Assembly: GCA_905250025.1 (NCBI GenBank)
Contig: CAJNOJ010000324.1
Span: 44,001 to 108,000, forward strand
DNA: 64,000 nucleotides
From: Adineta ricciae
Taxonomy: Eukaryota > Rotifera > Eurotatoria > Adinetida > Adinetidae
Reading direction: 5' to 3'
Part shown: in pieces, positions 22,431 to 35,222 of the stretch
Layout: each line of letters starts with the position of its first letter
Position numbering within the stretch: position 1 is the stretch's first letter
Notes under the pieces: model-generated
The model's database searches: none
Told to the model about the DNA's origin: nothing
The model's input: only the letters and a program-made list of their open reading frames with translations
Position numbers and translations under genes: made by a program

Positions 22431-23327
22431 ATGGTGTTTGTTGCAGTATTGATTATGGTTTTCATCACTGTAGTGTTGGCAATTGTTTATTTACGATATT
22501 TTTCCACAAGTCGTTATCGATTTCGTTATTTGTCGAAAATATCAGGATTAACTTCAATCAAATTTTCTGTGCTCGAACAAAATCGTCAAACATATTATCC
22601 AGCGAATCCCGAATGTCAATGTCATCCGAATCACGCTTCAATTATTGTACCGCAAACTAATTGTCCTCATAGATCTGAGACGTTATTTATTAGTTTTGCA
22701 GGCGCTGCGCTACTCGTCGGAGGATTCACATTTACAGAATGGAAATCTACAATTAAACAATTGGACTCGCAAGCGGACATCTTATTTTTAACTGATCCTG
22801 CTCAGTCGTTCTTTCTACAAGATTCCACTTATTCATGGCAAGGATTGTCATATTGTCGCTCATTAGTTCGAAACTATTCTAAATTGTATAGAAATGTTGT
22901 ATTAATCGGTGCTTCGATGGGAGCGAGTATGGTTTGTATGTGTAGCGATCTTGCTACACTCTCAATTGCATTCAATCCAATATTCGATCCATCATTAGTG
23001 GCGAATGCATACTATTTTTATCGAGTATTATGGAAATATCCAAAAGCACACATTTTGAAGCAAGTGCAAATCAACATCGATAAAATTACGAATGAAAATC
23101 TACCATCTATTTTACATGTACATTGGAGTAAGAATTCACATAATGATCTCATTCAAGCAAATTTTATTTCAAATCTAAGTTTTATACACTTCACGGATGT
23201 GAATGAGTGTACTAAAAAGCAAGGAGCGTATTTTTGGTTACATAAGTGTGATAGTCATGGTTTACCCCAATACTTGAAAAATGAAGGAATTCTAACTGAT
23301 ATTTTGCGATGTCATGTAAGCGCGTGA
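22431..23327 (+). CDS. Membrane-anchored alpha/beta-hydrolase-fold protein (298 aa)
   Basis: Single exon. The N-terminus is one TM/signal anchor (VFVAVLIMVFITVVLAIVYL) followed by a basic stretch. The body has a beta-strand/elbow VVLIGASMGASMV, which fits the GxSxG nucleophile elbow with Ser in GASMG, and a late CDSHGLPQYL that would supply the catalytic His. An acidic residue after IHFTDVNE is a candidate third member. An early LFISFAGAALLVGG resembles the strand leading to the oxyanion region. I infer a serine hydrolase or a catalytically altered relative facing the lumen or outside. A Cys/His pair (CQCHPNH) near residue 63 is unusual. Substrate unknown. Confidence 0.65.
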   Translation: MVFVAVLIMVFITVVLAIVYLRYFSTSRYRFRYLSKISGLTSIKFSVLEQNRQTYYPANPECQCHPNHASIIVPQTNCPHRSETLFISFAGAALLVGGFTFTEWKSTIKQLDSQADILFLTDPAQSFFLQDSTYSWQGLSYCRSLVRNYSKLYRNVVLIGASMGASMVCMCSDLATLSIAFNPIFDPSLVANAYYFYRVLWKYPKAHILKQVQINIDKITNENLPSILHVHWSKNSHNDLIQANFISNLSFIHFTDVNECTKKQGAYFWLHKCDSHGLPQYLKNEGILTDILRCHVSA

Positions 23328-23395
23328 ATATTTTATTTTCCAGATCATAAAAGCAGAATAAAAGGTTTTGAAGTTAAACGTGAATAAACGTTTAG

Positions 23396-24801
23396 TCAAT
23401 GGCATGCACAGGTATTCAATAGAACGAACATGGCACCAGCAGTGTCATCTGAAGCGAGTATATCTTGACAATCATCGTTGTTAAAATCACCAACAACGAT
23501 CCAAGTATAGCTACCAGTTAATCCTGTCGAAAAGATCATTTGTGTATCGAAATTCCCATCACCATATCCAACTAGAATATAGATAACAGACCGGTAAATC
23601 GGATTGACAGCTATATCTGATATACCATCGTTATTGAAATCACCAGTAGCAGGCCGTGTATAATATGTTTTATTTCCTACGATATATTTTTCCACCGGAC
23701 CCATCGTCCCGTTACCATAGCCTAATAGGACACCAATTCGTTTACCACCGCTATAGGAAATAACAGCGTCCGAATGATTATCTCGATTGAAATCACCAAT
23801 TGCAATGTACGATGGATAATAATTGCCACCAACGAATGAGGTCCTTTGCGGTTCAAATGTTCCGTCACCTCTACCGAGCAACACACCAAGACCTCGGTTA
23901 TTAATCGTATTATAACTAATATCTTGATGACCGTCACCATTAAAATCAGCTTGATCCACAGTTGATGGATTTGCATTAAGCCCGGTGTAGTATGTTGTCC
24001 TGTTTCGAAACGATCCATCTCCATTTCCTAATAAAACAATGAGCATGTTAAACGATGGAGCAGACACAGCTATATCACTGTTATTATCACCATTAAAATC
24101 ATAAACAATAATACCTCGTAAATTCGTACTGTTTCCCATATAAAACTTCGCTAACGATCGAAATGTTCCATTGCCATTACCAAACATCATGTATATGTAA
24201 GCTAGACTTTCACTAGTCATTACGACATCAGGTATTTTATCATTGTTAAAGTCGCCTACTGCTAAACCAAAATACCATGTGCTAAATGTCGCTACGAAAG
24301 TTTTCATTTCGTTTGTATAGAATCCACGACCGTCCCCGAGCAAAACATGAATGCTGCTGGTTTTATAATTGAAAAAAGCAATGTCAACTAGATTATCTCC
24401 ATTCAGATCAGCGATAACAGGAGACTTAAGTCCAGCATTCGAAGTACTATTATAGCGAGCTGCTATTTGAAACTGCAATTGACACATGGGCACTATGTTA
24501 AAATGAAAAAAGCAAAATCCGTGTAAGATTTTCTCTATATGACAAATTAGATTACCATGTGTCGTCGAAGTTGTTGTTGTGGTCATTGTACTTGTCACCG
24601 TGGTACTTTTGTCGATGATAGTCATTGTAGACGATGAAAGTTCTATGGAAACATATTTAAAATGTATGGAAATTCGAATAGTTTAAATATCTCACCATCT
24701 GAATTAGTTGTCGTCTTCTTCGATCGAAGGATATAAATCGAAAAAAGTGTAAGACAAACGATTGTGATCATAACCATCAGACATATTAAAATTACACTCA
24801 T
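23396..24801 (-). CDS. FG-GAP/VCBS-repeat type II membrane protein (429 aa)
   Basis: Exons 24801-24696, 24642-24556 and 24492-23396 with GT-AG introns; phases give 430 codons. An N-terminal signal anchor (MSVILICLMVMITIVCLTLF) is followed by a Thr/Ser-rich stalk (residues 30-65). About seven FG-GAP units then form a predicted integrin-like beta-propeller. Each carries a DxNxDxxxD calcium loop, for example DLNGDNLVD, DFNNDKIPD, DFNGDGHQD, DFNNDGISD and DFNNDDCQD. The protein would expose a Ca-binding propeller to the outside. Bdelloids carry many such genes; ligand unknown. Confidence 0.85.
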
Positions 24802-24885
24802 ATACGATCGGTTTGATCGTTGAACACTGATAGTTCTTAAAACGAGAGGGTTCTTTCAGAAAAATGAAATAATGCAAAAAATCTC

Positions 24886-27800
24886 CTACTCGAATGAAGT
24901 ACTCGTTGATTGTGTATCTGTCGAAGCTGTCGGATGAATAGTTTGCGAGTATTTCTTTCTGATGATACGAACTATTTTTGGACAGATCCATTCCAAAACG
25001 ATGGAGAGACCACCTTGAAGACCAAGTATAAGAGTAATAGTGTAGAGTACACTGAATGGTTGATTATAAGTATATGAACACAATAAAGGCAAACATTGCT
25101 CGAAATACAATGAATAATTAATCGTTGTTGCCCACTGTTCAACAAATAGTTCGTCCATAAGTTCAGCGACAGTGGTGTTGATGAAAAATCGACTCTCTGC
25201 TATTGATAGCGGTGCTGATGAGTTGATTGATTTTGTTGCATTCGTATAGTTTCGAACTAGATTCAGACACGATTGATCATAGAAACATTCGAGTGTGGAC
25301 GAACGGAGAGATTCACTTGGTAAACAACCCATTTTTAAGCCTTTGATCGGAACTGCAGCAGACACATTTTGTTCATCAATAAAATTAGCTTGAGTAGTAC
25401 AATTGGAATACAATCCACATGAACAGTTGCCATCATAGATAATCGCTCGACTCGGAATAAATGGAACGAAGACACTCGATGTGAACCAGGTGGAGAGATA
25501 CTCGAAATTTGTGCCATAACTGGAAACGAATGCATTGCCATGATTAACACTTCGAATCAGGAAGAAAAGACGTGTCAATGATTTCGAAGCGGTCGATTTC
25601 TTTTGTTTGATTGATAAATTCAGACGTGAGTGAAAGTCATTTTCTGTTAAAAGTTCAGTTGTTATGAACAACGACGTGAGAAATTGTTCAATTGTACTCT
25701 GAATCGATTGATTGGAAAGTTGACACAAACCTTGAAGATATTGTAAATGAGCTGATAGAAAACGACGATAATCTCGTTGTCCGTAAATCGATAAATTTGA
25801 AACAAGACCATTGGTAATTTCATTCCGCCATTGATCGGATGTCATTGAACTTGTGCAAATCTACAAAATTCGGATGTAAACTTCACGAATACTAAATAAA
25901 TATTTCTCACTTTATGAAACTCTGCATTAATCTTAGTAAATTCACTGTATTTTGTTGCAATTTTCGAACATGTACATTTAAATTTCTCTCCATACTTTTG
26001 TTCCAACTGTGTATAACTCTCAAACGAGGGTTTATCGAATGTAATTGTTACAGTTTGAGGTTGAATAATAGTATACAATGTGAGAATAGTAAGACCAAGG
26101 ATCAAAAGAACAAAGTAGAGACGCGTTGCCCATTTGCCAAGATGTTTCGCTGTCGCTCGATCAGTATGACTACCAAAATCTCGTATGGAAAACACATTTA
26201 ACTGAATGACAGTTTTATATATAAAGGAGAACACTTCTTTACTAATTCTTTTCAAATGACTGCAGCTCATTCGACAAGCTATAGAAAAATAAAGAAAAGA
26301 GATCACAGAAATTTAACGTACGAGTGATATAGTATCTGCAATTTGACTTTCACTTATGATACTACTAAGAGTTTTTCTTCTAGAACAAATTAAACTTACC
26401 GAATTGTTGTTGATGCTGTTGCTTGTGAAAAATTTGTCTAAATAATTTATGTATACCATTCACCAATATTGGTGCGAAAATTTGTAATGCAAAAGTCAGA
26501 CCACCGATCATCGAAATGAGAATGATCACCACTTCCACGATCGTTTTTGTGCGCATTCGTTGAGAATAAGTGCAATATTTCGGTGCACACAAGTCGTAAA
26601 AGTACTTATAAGAATAAGATGGATTCCACTGTTCGATCATAATTTGTTCAACTATTGTTGAAATTGATGTGTTAGGCGGATAACGACTTGCATTTGGATA
26701 ATAAATAAGCGGATTGGCTTCGTACCATTGTGGAAACTCCACATTTTGATAATAACTGTCTTTCATATAGGCCATCAGAATCGAATAACAATTTGAATCG
26801 GAATAGTAACAAAACAGCTGTGAGAATAGAAGAGAACTGAATGTTGAACAGCTAGCAAGCGAGCCAGGAGCGATGTAACTAATATACGTATATATACGCG
26901 AATTCCAAACGCTATCCATTTGATAAACCGCTACTGGTGTTTGGCAGGAGGAATTCGTTGCACAAATGCAATTGATTGATGACAAATTTACATAACGCGT
27001 ACCTGGTAAGCTAAACACAACCTAAATAACGAGAGAATTTGATTATCTTGGAAACAAGAATATTTACTTGTAATGTGAGGTTATTCGGTTGAATAACTCC
27101 TGTTAAGAATGGATCTTGGATTGTATCCCAATTGTTTTTTCTCGATCCTAGATAGAATTGATCGACTTGGGTGAATAGTCGGGCAATGTTAACTAAAGAG
27201 CCAAATGAAGTGATAGTTGATTGAGAAAACTGATTCAGTGTTGCGTCCAATTGGGTGTGAAATTCTATCTTCGAAAGAACACTGGCAATAATCAATGATT
27301 GAGAGAGAAAATGATGAACAGCATCGTCGATTGTATTCTTTGCTAATTGGCAAAGATTCGATAGTAGCTTAAATTGTAAGTATGCTCGGTTTCGCCAATC
27401 TTCTGTGTTGTAATCAACGACGCGTTGCAAGATGGAAAGCCAACGATCGGAAACCCAGTCGCTCGAGCAAACTTGATGCAACACTGGCGATAGACTTAGA
27501 AAGTTTTCATAAGGTATAGTTGTTGTTGAACAAGGACACTGCAATGTGTTGGTATGTACGATTTGTAATTCTTCGTAAGTCAGTAATGACGGATTCGATT
27601 CGGTTATTGTTACGATTTCTGTACTTAGAGAAGTGAAGATTAGAAGAATGGTGAATGAAACTAGAGAAAGTCAAATCTTCGAGATTATCCATACAGAGAA
27701 AAGAAACTCACCTGCTAAGAGAATCAAATACACTCGCGTGATCAATCTCTGTTTTCTGATATCCTCTTCCGATCTTTTCTCGATATGTTTGTAAAGATTG

Positions 27801-29335
27801 ACTTGCTGAATTGATTGAAAGAGCTTCTTTGGATGAATATTATGACATAAAATAAAAAGATTCTCATCTTCGACAACTTGTTTGAATTTGAGAAAAATTT
27901 CGAAAAGAAATGGCGCAATTAAACGAAGAATGATTATTAAACCACCGTACAAACTAATAAACATTGTAATCGCATAAGGAAAATTAGTTCGAGCGGTTGT
28001 TATGTAAGAACATGACGATGGCAAGCACTCGGCAAAATATTCCGGATAATTCACTTCGGTAGACCATTCTTTGATGAAAAGATCGCGCAAATAATCATAC
28101 ACAGTGATGTTCTGTCGCTCGCCTGGCAAAACTTCATTTGTCCAGTTGAAATTCAGCTAAATAGAGAAAAGAGATTAATAACGAAATGTTGATTTCTACG
28201 AACTTTGTTGAGATCTGGAAAATAGTTGATCAATATTTCGATGCACTTAATATCATACAAACAATCGAGTGTACTTGGTAGGAGAGCTTCGAGTGGAGTG
28301 CATCCAGTGAAGAATCCATCGACAAGCGTCGTATTTGATGACGGTCTTGACCACCCGGCCATAACAAACAATCCTATCACGCCGGATCTTGATGAGAAAC
28401 TTGTCGGACTGACTGGGTTTTGCGTGCCACACATTAATGTTTCAGGTGTCGTAACAAAAATGGTCGTATCTTCTGTAAATTGTGTCTGAAGTTGATGAAT
28501 GTTATATTGATTTTTGAGATAATCACTTCCAAAGACGAGATTTGTATTCAATGCTGAGACTATATAGTTTCCGCGAAAATAGACGCGAAGGTAATTCAGA
28601 AATGATATAATCTGTGTCGAGATGCTGTTCTTAATGAGATTGAGCGTCGCATTGACTTCCAGTTGGAGTCGTTCGACAGACTGAAGATGAATTGTGAGGT
28701 ATTCATCATTATTGAAATCAATTTGACTCTGAGAAACTGTATCATTCGAGATTGAGCACAGATCGGCCAGAAGTTGAAACTAGTGAAGAGAACTTTCATA
28801 TTTACAAATTATTGAAAATGGATTTACTTGAGATCGGGCTGTTGTCCGAAAGTCCGAAGGTCCGTAGCCGCTTGCATTGATCAAGTATAATGCTTCTATC
28901 CAAGGTTTGCTAACAAAAACACTCGAACAAATTGAATGAAAGGTAATTATATTTGAAACAAAGTTCTTGTAAGGTATTGTAACTGTTGAACATGGACATG
29001 AAAGCGTTTCTTTATTATTCGAATAAAGTTTAGTGAAAGTATTTGGATCAATTTCATAAACCGTGATCGTTTGGGAATGTGGATTCATTAAGGTAATGTA
29101 AAACAAAACATAGAGTGAAACTAAACATTGGACTAAAAGAGCAAACTATCGATGAGTGATATGACTTACCCATAAGGAGAAGAATGTATAGTCGGGTGGT
29201 ATATTTTTGATGTTTGAGGGCAATGACTGGATCTTTTGAATGATTTTCTTCATAGTAGTCATTTTCTTCCAACATGAATAGATTATAATTTTTCCACCAA
29301 TCATAAAACCATTGTAAAACGACTTTCATTTGCAT
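24886..29335 (-). CDS. Three-unit tandem two-TM ectodomain protein (1345 aa, eight exons)
   Basis: Exons: 29335-29170, 29120-28828, 28779-28204, 28156-27712, 27660-27068, 27021-26400, 26278-25911, 25860-24886. All but one donor are strong; every phase matches and the total is 1346 codons. Each unit is TM, short spacer, CPCS..IPY.NF (unit 3: CTCSKIATKYSEF), ICSS..VS.W-like motif, glycosylated ectodomain ending with paired Cys (CLPSSCSY, CAPKYCTY, CLPLLCSY), then a second TM (GGL..I..., A/CP..V). Exon 4 runs open from the last TM of unit 1 into the first TM of unit 2, so units 1 and 2 are fused. Joining unit 3 relies on a perfect gtaagt donor; otherwise a stop at 26380 would end a two-unit protein. 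Topology resembles ENaC/ASIC-type proteins, but I see no diagnostic channel motif. Function unknown. Confidence 0.68.
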
Positions 29336-29818
29336 TGTAGCCGTATAGGAGATTATGCGTGCTTTCCGCAAAGTGAATAGTTATTTAATCAACATTTTCT
29401 ATATGGCGTGGAATAGTTCAATGAGCTATTTACTAAAAATAAAATTTGACTATTTGAAAATTGTTGAAGGAACAGCTAATAAACGACATAGACCAGATGT
29501 TGTTAGGAGTTCTACGTAGTAGACTGTGTTTTTTCATCAATAGAGAACCGTTTAGACGCTTTCAATCTGTTATTGTTTGTGTAAAAAACTGTTTTTCATC
29601 GTAGCATACGTATGCTGTTGATGTCAATTTAGAATTTATTTTGTGAAGCAAATAGAAAACTTCGGTTTTCTTCTCTTCCGAGCAAATTTTGAGTAGCAGA
29701 TATTTTCGGAGAGTTGTCTCGTTCGATAGAGAGCGGAGAACAAAGAACGGAAAGAATTTGGTTTCATTTCACTCACAAACTTTTTGTCAAAGAATAGGCT
29801 GTTTGTGTCGAAGATTCA
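29336..29818. other. Divergent intergenic region
   Basis: Lies between the three-unit membrane gene (-) and the PARP-like gene (+). No coding signal in frame with either gene and no recognised element. Confidence 0.35.
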
Positions 29819-31583
29819 ATGGCGAGTCAACGGCGTGTGAAGTCTGGCAACTATTTAGAAAAGATTTATCAATGCAATCGTGATATACGAGAATGTCGTC
29901 TAGGTGCTCTATATATGGCTAAGAAAGAACAAGAGCGAGGGTATCGAATCAATGCAACCGACGTTCAAAATACTGAACAGATTCGGATACGAACGATGCG
30001 ATTACATTTACTTCAACACAATGAAATCATCAGAAGCTATTCGGGTGGTGTTGTCCAACGTGAAGTGCCAGAGATACCGAAATTTCCCGACATTGGCATG
30101 CCTGCGGAGAAAAAATTGCCCAAGCCCGTTAAGAACAACCATTCGATACGAAAATATACCAGCATAAGATCAAAAGGCAACTCCGATGCTCATCGACCAA
30201 CATCACCAGTTCCAGTACTGAAAGTAAAACGCGTTGTTTTCGAAAAAAACCGAGCTGTCATCGATATGAAAATGCAACAAACCGAATCGAATGACGTCGA
30301 TGTTGATGATAAGAATAATATTGTTGACGATATTGTTTACCCGCCCGGAGTCATAGATCGTCGTCCATATGATATAGTTGCTAAATATCGAAGATTAGCA
30401 GGAAAAACAATTGATTTCATTGCCAAACCTCTCGACGTCGGCGAAGACAAAGCAGAAACAACTGTTCTTGGTTTAAGTAGTTTCGCTGAAACACACAGTT
30501 GCGAGTTGATATTCACTGATGAAGAACATCGATTTGATAATAGTATCTATCGGGCTGCTTGCGGTGTAGCTGACTTAGGAAGTATTCATCTCTTAGCTAC
30601 GGATTCAGTTCAAACAGCAACGTTTTGCTTCGTTATGGATTTCGATTTTAACAGTGAATTCGAAGGATCGGCAGAAAGAGTCGAAGCTTTCGTGGTCGAC
30701 TTTTGTCAAGCAATCGCGACAGTTCTCGAATGTAATACAAATAACGTTCGCATGTTCTCAGTTGGTAAAATCGGTAAAGAAAAGAACAAAAGTGAAGTGA
30801 AATTTGGAATAACAACGGGAGAAACGAAAAAGACCGAGCAACTTGCAAAGGCTTTAAAAGTAAACATTTTCCAGACCTACCTTGCCAGTAATAACGATTT
30901 TAAATTCGATATTTTTCTCATTCTTTCAGAGCCGTGCTCGTTCAAGTTTCACTGATGATAAAGTGCTTGGACGCGTTTTCCCGAGTACCTATGAGTACGA
31001 ATGGACAACAGCACTACAAGCTTTGAGATTGCAAATCAGCGACCTTGATCCTACTTATAACTTTGACTATAGACCTCACGAGATACCTAGCGAAGATAGT
31101 CGCGGGGGCTATACCTACTATCTACCTCGTGGTTGGTACCGACATGCTCTTCGGGTTAAACACAAGTATGAAAAGGATTCACATTGGTTGGACAATACCA
31201 ATGCGAAAGGTGAGTGGCCGGTCGCCTTCCATGGAACAAAAGATTGGGCAGTATCAAGTATTGCGAAGGAAGGTTTGAAAACAACTGCCGTTAAAACTGA
31301 TGCCATGCGATCGGAAGCCATTCAACAAATGGGAGATGAAGCGGATCGTCCAGGTCTATATGTAGCCACGCATTGTGATGGTGGAGCAAGCATTTATACG
31401 GAAAAGTTCACCGTCAAACCATTTCCAGACCAAACTGAAACCTTTCGTATTGTTTTTCAATGCCGCGTCAAACCCGAAAAATATACAGTTCATACAAGCC
31501 CTGTGAATCAAGGGCACGCATGGCGCTATGTCGACCCAAGCTCCATCCGTCCGTATGGTATTTTGTTAAAAAAAGAAAACTAG
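29819..31583 (+). CDS. PARP/ART-fold-like protein with basic N-terminal region (564 aa, two exons)
   Basis: Exons 29819-30859 and 30930-31583, phase 0 GT-AG intron of 70 bp. Residues 1-170 are basic and low in hydrophobics (MASQRRVKSGNYLEKIYQC...). The middle third contains two alpha/beta-looking segments. The C-terminal about 170 residues carry YYLPRGWYRHALRV, then VAFHGTKDWAVSSIAKEGL, then RPGLYVATHCDGG and a final IRPYGILLKKE. The HGT...GLY pairing resembles the H-Y part of PARP-type ADP-ribosyltransferase folds. I cannot place a catalytic Glu with certainty, so activity is uncertain. I recognise the C-terminal block as recurring in bdelloid proteins. Predicted cytosolic or nuclear, since no TM or signal peptide is present. 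Confidence 0.65.
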
Positions 31584-31702
31584 ACCCTTTCGACTCATCG
31601 TACGATATACTTCGCAAAGACGAATTTGATTTTCTATCTTCCATTATTTTTTACTTTTATTCTATCAAAGAAACCAAGAGAATGATTGTATAGAAAAAAA
31701 TA

Positions 31703-34130
31703 TTATGAAAGCAGTGCCTCTCGTTTGTCATCAGATTCATCGGCAGCGTTAGTTGTGTGCAATGTCTGACTTTCTGTTGACCCGCAACAATATTTACATA
31801 TATCATTCATTCCAATAATTAACTTCCAATCGATGTCATTTGGCTGGATAGGATTATGCAAATAAGATACAATTCCACCAATGATAACTACAGTTCCGAC
31901 AGCAATCGTCGTATACCACATGTAACTCACCGAGTACAGCCCAAAAAATAATTCAGATCTAGAATTGAAAAGATGTCAGCTATGATCGAAAGCTATCATC
32001 ACTTACTTAGCATCCACCAAACTCCCTGTAAGGGTAGTGTTTCTGTTCGTCCTACTAAGTATATCGATGTCAGTACAGTTCAGTATTGANACAATTCCAC
32101 CAATGATAACTACAGTTCCGACAGCAATCGTCGTATACCACATGTAACTCACCGAGTACAGCCCAAAAAATAATTCAGATCTAGAATTGAAAAGATGTCA
32201 GCTATGATCGAAAGCTATCATCACTTACTTAGCATCCACCAAACTTCCTGTAAGGGTGGCGTTTCTGTTCGTTCTACTAAATATATCGATATCAGTACAG
32301 TTCAGTATTGACAGTGGTAGTCGATGATTGTTTCGTTGATGTTTCGTTAGTTGTGCTCCTATAAAGATCCATAGTTGCAAAATTAAACTTATAAAAAAGC
32401 CAACTATCGCTCCTGTTCGATTGGCTCGTGGCACGAAAAGTCCCAGAAAGAATACGCCCATAATCGGCCCGCAAAGCGCATTGGTCAATGATACGCCAGC
32501 ATTAATTATTGGACCTAAATAGCTGATAACATAAGTTAGAAGTACGATAATAACGCCGACAAAAATGGATGCGCATTGCGATAAGTAACCTTGCTGTTTT
32601 TTATCTAATTTTTGTCTTAATAGACCTTTGTAAATGTCTTCGATTATAATTGCTGCCATACTATTCAATCCGGATGAGATTGTTGAAAGTGTACCGGAGA
32701 AAACGCAGGCTAGAAACAAGCCTGGTACACCTTTCTTGTCACCTAACGTTTCCATGATGAAATACGGTAAAATTTGGTCAATGTTCTTTATTCGACCTGC
32801 TGTGAACGGATCACAAGTGTTATAGTAGGCGTAGAGTACGAGACCCATAAAGCCTGTGAGAAGAATGAAACCAGCAGTACCGATCAGATTGATCAAAAGT
32901 GCTTTTTGTGCTGCTTGAGTGGACCGAACGGACATATATCGTTGTACTTGCATTTGATTGAAACCATACAATACTAGTAAATTTAATGAACTACCAATAA
33001 AAATTGACCAGATCGTATGACGTGTTCGAGGATCGAGGCTCATACTAACAGAACTGATAAGATTCACAGTTCTCCTTCATCTTTACACTCACTTATCGAA
33101 TTCTATTCTACTGCCTTGTTTGGCAATTAAAAATACGGATTCAATACCACCAACTCGAATCAAACCTCAAAGAGCGAATTGTTGACTATCGATCTGTAGA
33201 GCAACAAAACTTACCATGAGTGATGGCTATCACAATCCCTGTATACATAACTAGTGCTTGTAAAACATCCGTCCAAATAATGGCTTTTATTCCACCCTAT
33301 ACATTGAACAAGTCACATTTCAGATCGGATGTTCTATTTCTCTGTATACATACCATTGATGAATAAAAAACACAAACAACACTAATCGACACAACAGAAA
33401 GCCATTTATTCAATCCTGTGACTAGAAATCATTGCCAATAAATGGTCATGCTACATTAATTCGATAGTAGTATACTTTGACTTAGAGCTAACGATGGTGC
33501 GTAGAGTACGAGAGCCATGTACATAAACTAAAACATCCATAATAGGACGTGCATTTACAAAAAACAATCATACTCCACCATATATATCGTGAAAATGATA
33601 GACGCACACATCCGTACCGATTGATCAAAGCGTTTTTCTAAATACTAAGAAATACGCATTCGATTCTTTGTTCTTTTGCTCGTACACAAATCTCAAACCT
33701 CATAAATACTTGTAAATTTCATTTCACGAAACTTTGGCACAAAAACAACAGCTGTTATTACCGAGGCGATACAATATGCAGCAGCTAACAATTAAAAAAC
33801 AAATGAATATGATCAGCAATATCGTCTAGAATTGCACCTTGATATAGAAACATTGTTCCTGACATGTAGATTTCGCTCGGTACACCCAATATAGTGATAG
33901 CAGAAAGAAATGAAACCATAATACTCAATGCCGTAGGCAATACATGCATCGTACCACTCGCTATGACAAAAAGCGAATAACAATTGTCTCAATATGAGTT
34001 TCTATCTACCTAGAAAGTATTCTTCTGCTGTCGTCTTTTTGAAACCAAAGATGATGCCAATGAAAGCTGATAGTAACAGTAATACCAATAAAACAGCATA
34101 GTCAACGATGCTGAGTGTCGGTAGCTTCAT
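31703..34130 (-). CDS. SLC5-type sodium/solute symporter, split by an assembly joint
   Basis: Starts at ATG 34130 (MKLPTLSIVDYAVLLVLLLL, then FGFKKTTAEEYFLG), as in sodium:solute symporters. Further exons give SGTMHVLPTALSIMVSFLSA and GVPSEIYMSGTMFLYQGAI. The large exon near 33040-32225 holds NLLVLYGFNQMQVQRY and GLFLACVFSGTLSTISSGLN, matching the SLC5A6/A8/A12 (multivitamin/monocarboxylate) subgroup. The C-terminal exon (SELFFGLYSVSYMWY, final TM, Cys-rich tail) ends at 31703. A single N at 32090 interrupts the gene, and 221 bp are repeated on either side, so the last exon is present twice. Predicted Na+-coupled uptake of small organic anions; substrate uncertain. Exon borders between 33070 and 34000 are only partly resolved. 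Confidence 0.78.
31869..32311. repeat. 221-bp duplicated overlap around scaffold joint N32090
   Basis: 31869-32089 repeats as 32091-32311 with six substitutions, all in the last third. It represents the same SLC5 3' exon from two haplotype contigs laid end to end, not a biological tandem repeat. Confidence 0.88.
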
Positions 34131-34795
34131 TTAATCAAAATATGAATGATACTCAATTGCTCTTACCTTGTAGAGAGGCGAACGAATGACTGTAAATAAT
34201 TTAACGTACTCATCACAGCACGGAGAAAAAGTATCGTACGACGATTCTACTTATGAATAATGCAACGCACATGGTATTCTGAGTATGAGACAAGAGTATC
34301 AAATTAAACACGATAACACGCTTTGATGATTCAAATCATCAGAATATAAAGCAACGAATCAATGACGTCTAAATAAAAGTATGTTTTTGTAAACAGATTT
34401 TACGATCGACGACAAATGTGTTTGTAAGAAATATCCATACCAAAATGGCAGGTTTATTCGAATTCACACTGCACATATTGGCATAGATATGCCCCCGGTA
34501 AACACATTGCTTGATTGCCATTTACCAATCCTTTCCTTCCTAGTAACTAGTCGGGAGTCTGTCTTGGCAAGTTCGCAAGACAGATGGAAAGAATTGGCTC
34601 TTGCGTCATAACATAAATTCTATCTGCAATTGCTGCATTCCAAATATAAACAATTTTAATTGATTTCCAGATTCTGACATTGTGAAAGCTGAGTTATGTA
34701 AAGAATTTGAAGTTGTCAAGTAAAACTGATATAGTCGGAAGCTTTAGTTGAGATTGAAACTAAGTTACTTCGTGTAGACTCATCGTCGGTCAAGA
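34131..34795. other. Intergenic with a short perfect hairpin
   Basis: Between the 5' end of the symporter and the 3' end of the small basic gene. 34558-34584 forms a perfect 9-bp stem (TCTGTCTTG/CAAGACAGA) with a 9-nt loop. Otherwise AT-rich with no gene. Confidence 0.4.
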
Positions 34796-35222
34796 TTAAA
34801 GCTTTTGAAATCTTGACCAGGCTATATTTTCAGCCTTTGGTGGTTTTGGTACTTTCTCCTTTGGATGAGTGCCTGCGCTATAGATATAGACGCGTCTGTG
34901 CTCCGGATAAACCACAGAGTAAATCCGCTTTTTCAACCTAAGGCGATACTCCCATGCGTAGTATTGCTGCATGGTGAAATACTTCCCTTTTATATGAATA
35001 AAAGGTGTTCTGGAGACATGCTCGACATATTCACTCATCAAGTCGGACATTTCGACTTGGAGTTCGCGCAAGTTCTCATAAACGTCCATATCGCCGGTAC
35101 CCACTTCAAAAAGTACCTCTGCTTCTTCTATACATCGTTGGGCGATTAGCTTTGAGAGAGAAAAATGTCTCTAGAAACTTACCTTTTTTTGAGTCTTTTT
35201 TCTTATCGCCTTTTTTCGCCAT
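34796..35222 (-). CDS. Small basic conserved protein (123 aa, two exons), haplotype 1
   Basis: Exons 35222-35183 and 35127-34796 give 124 codons. The start MAKKGDKKKDSKK is lysine-rich. The body (DMDVYENLRELQVEMSDLM, then FIHIKGKYFTMQQYYAWEYR) is charged and aromatic, without TM or signal. The same gene, truncated by a joint, is at 45684-46062 with few changes, so it is under constraint. I do not recognise the family. A cytoskeletal or ciliary small protein is a guess I do not assert. Confidence 0.7.
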
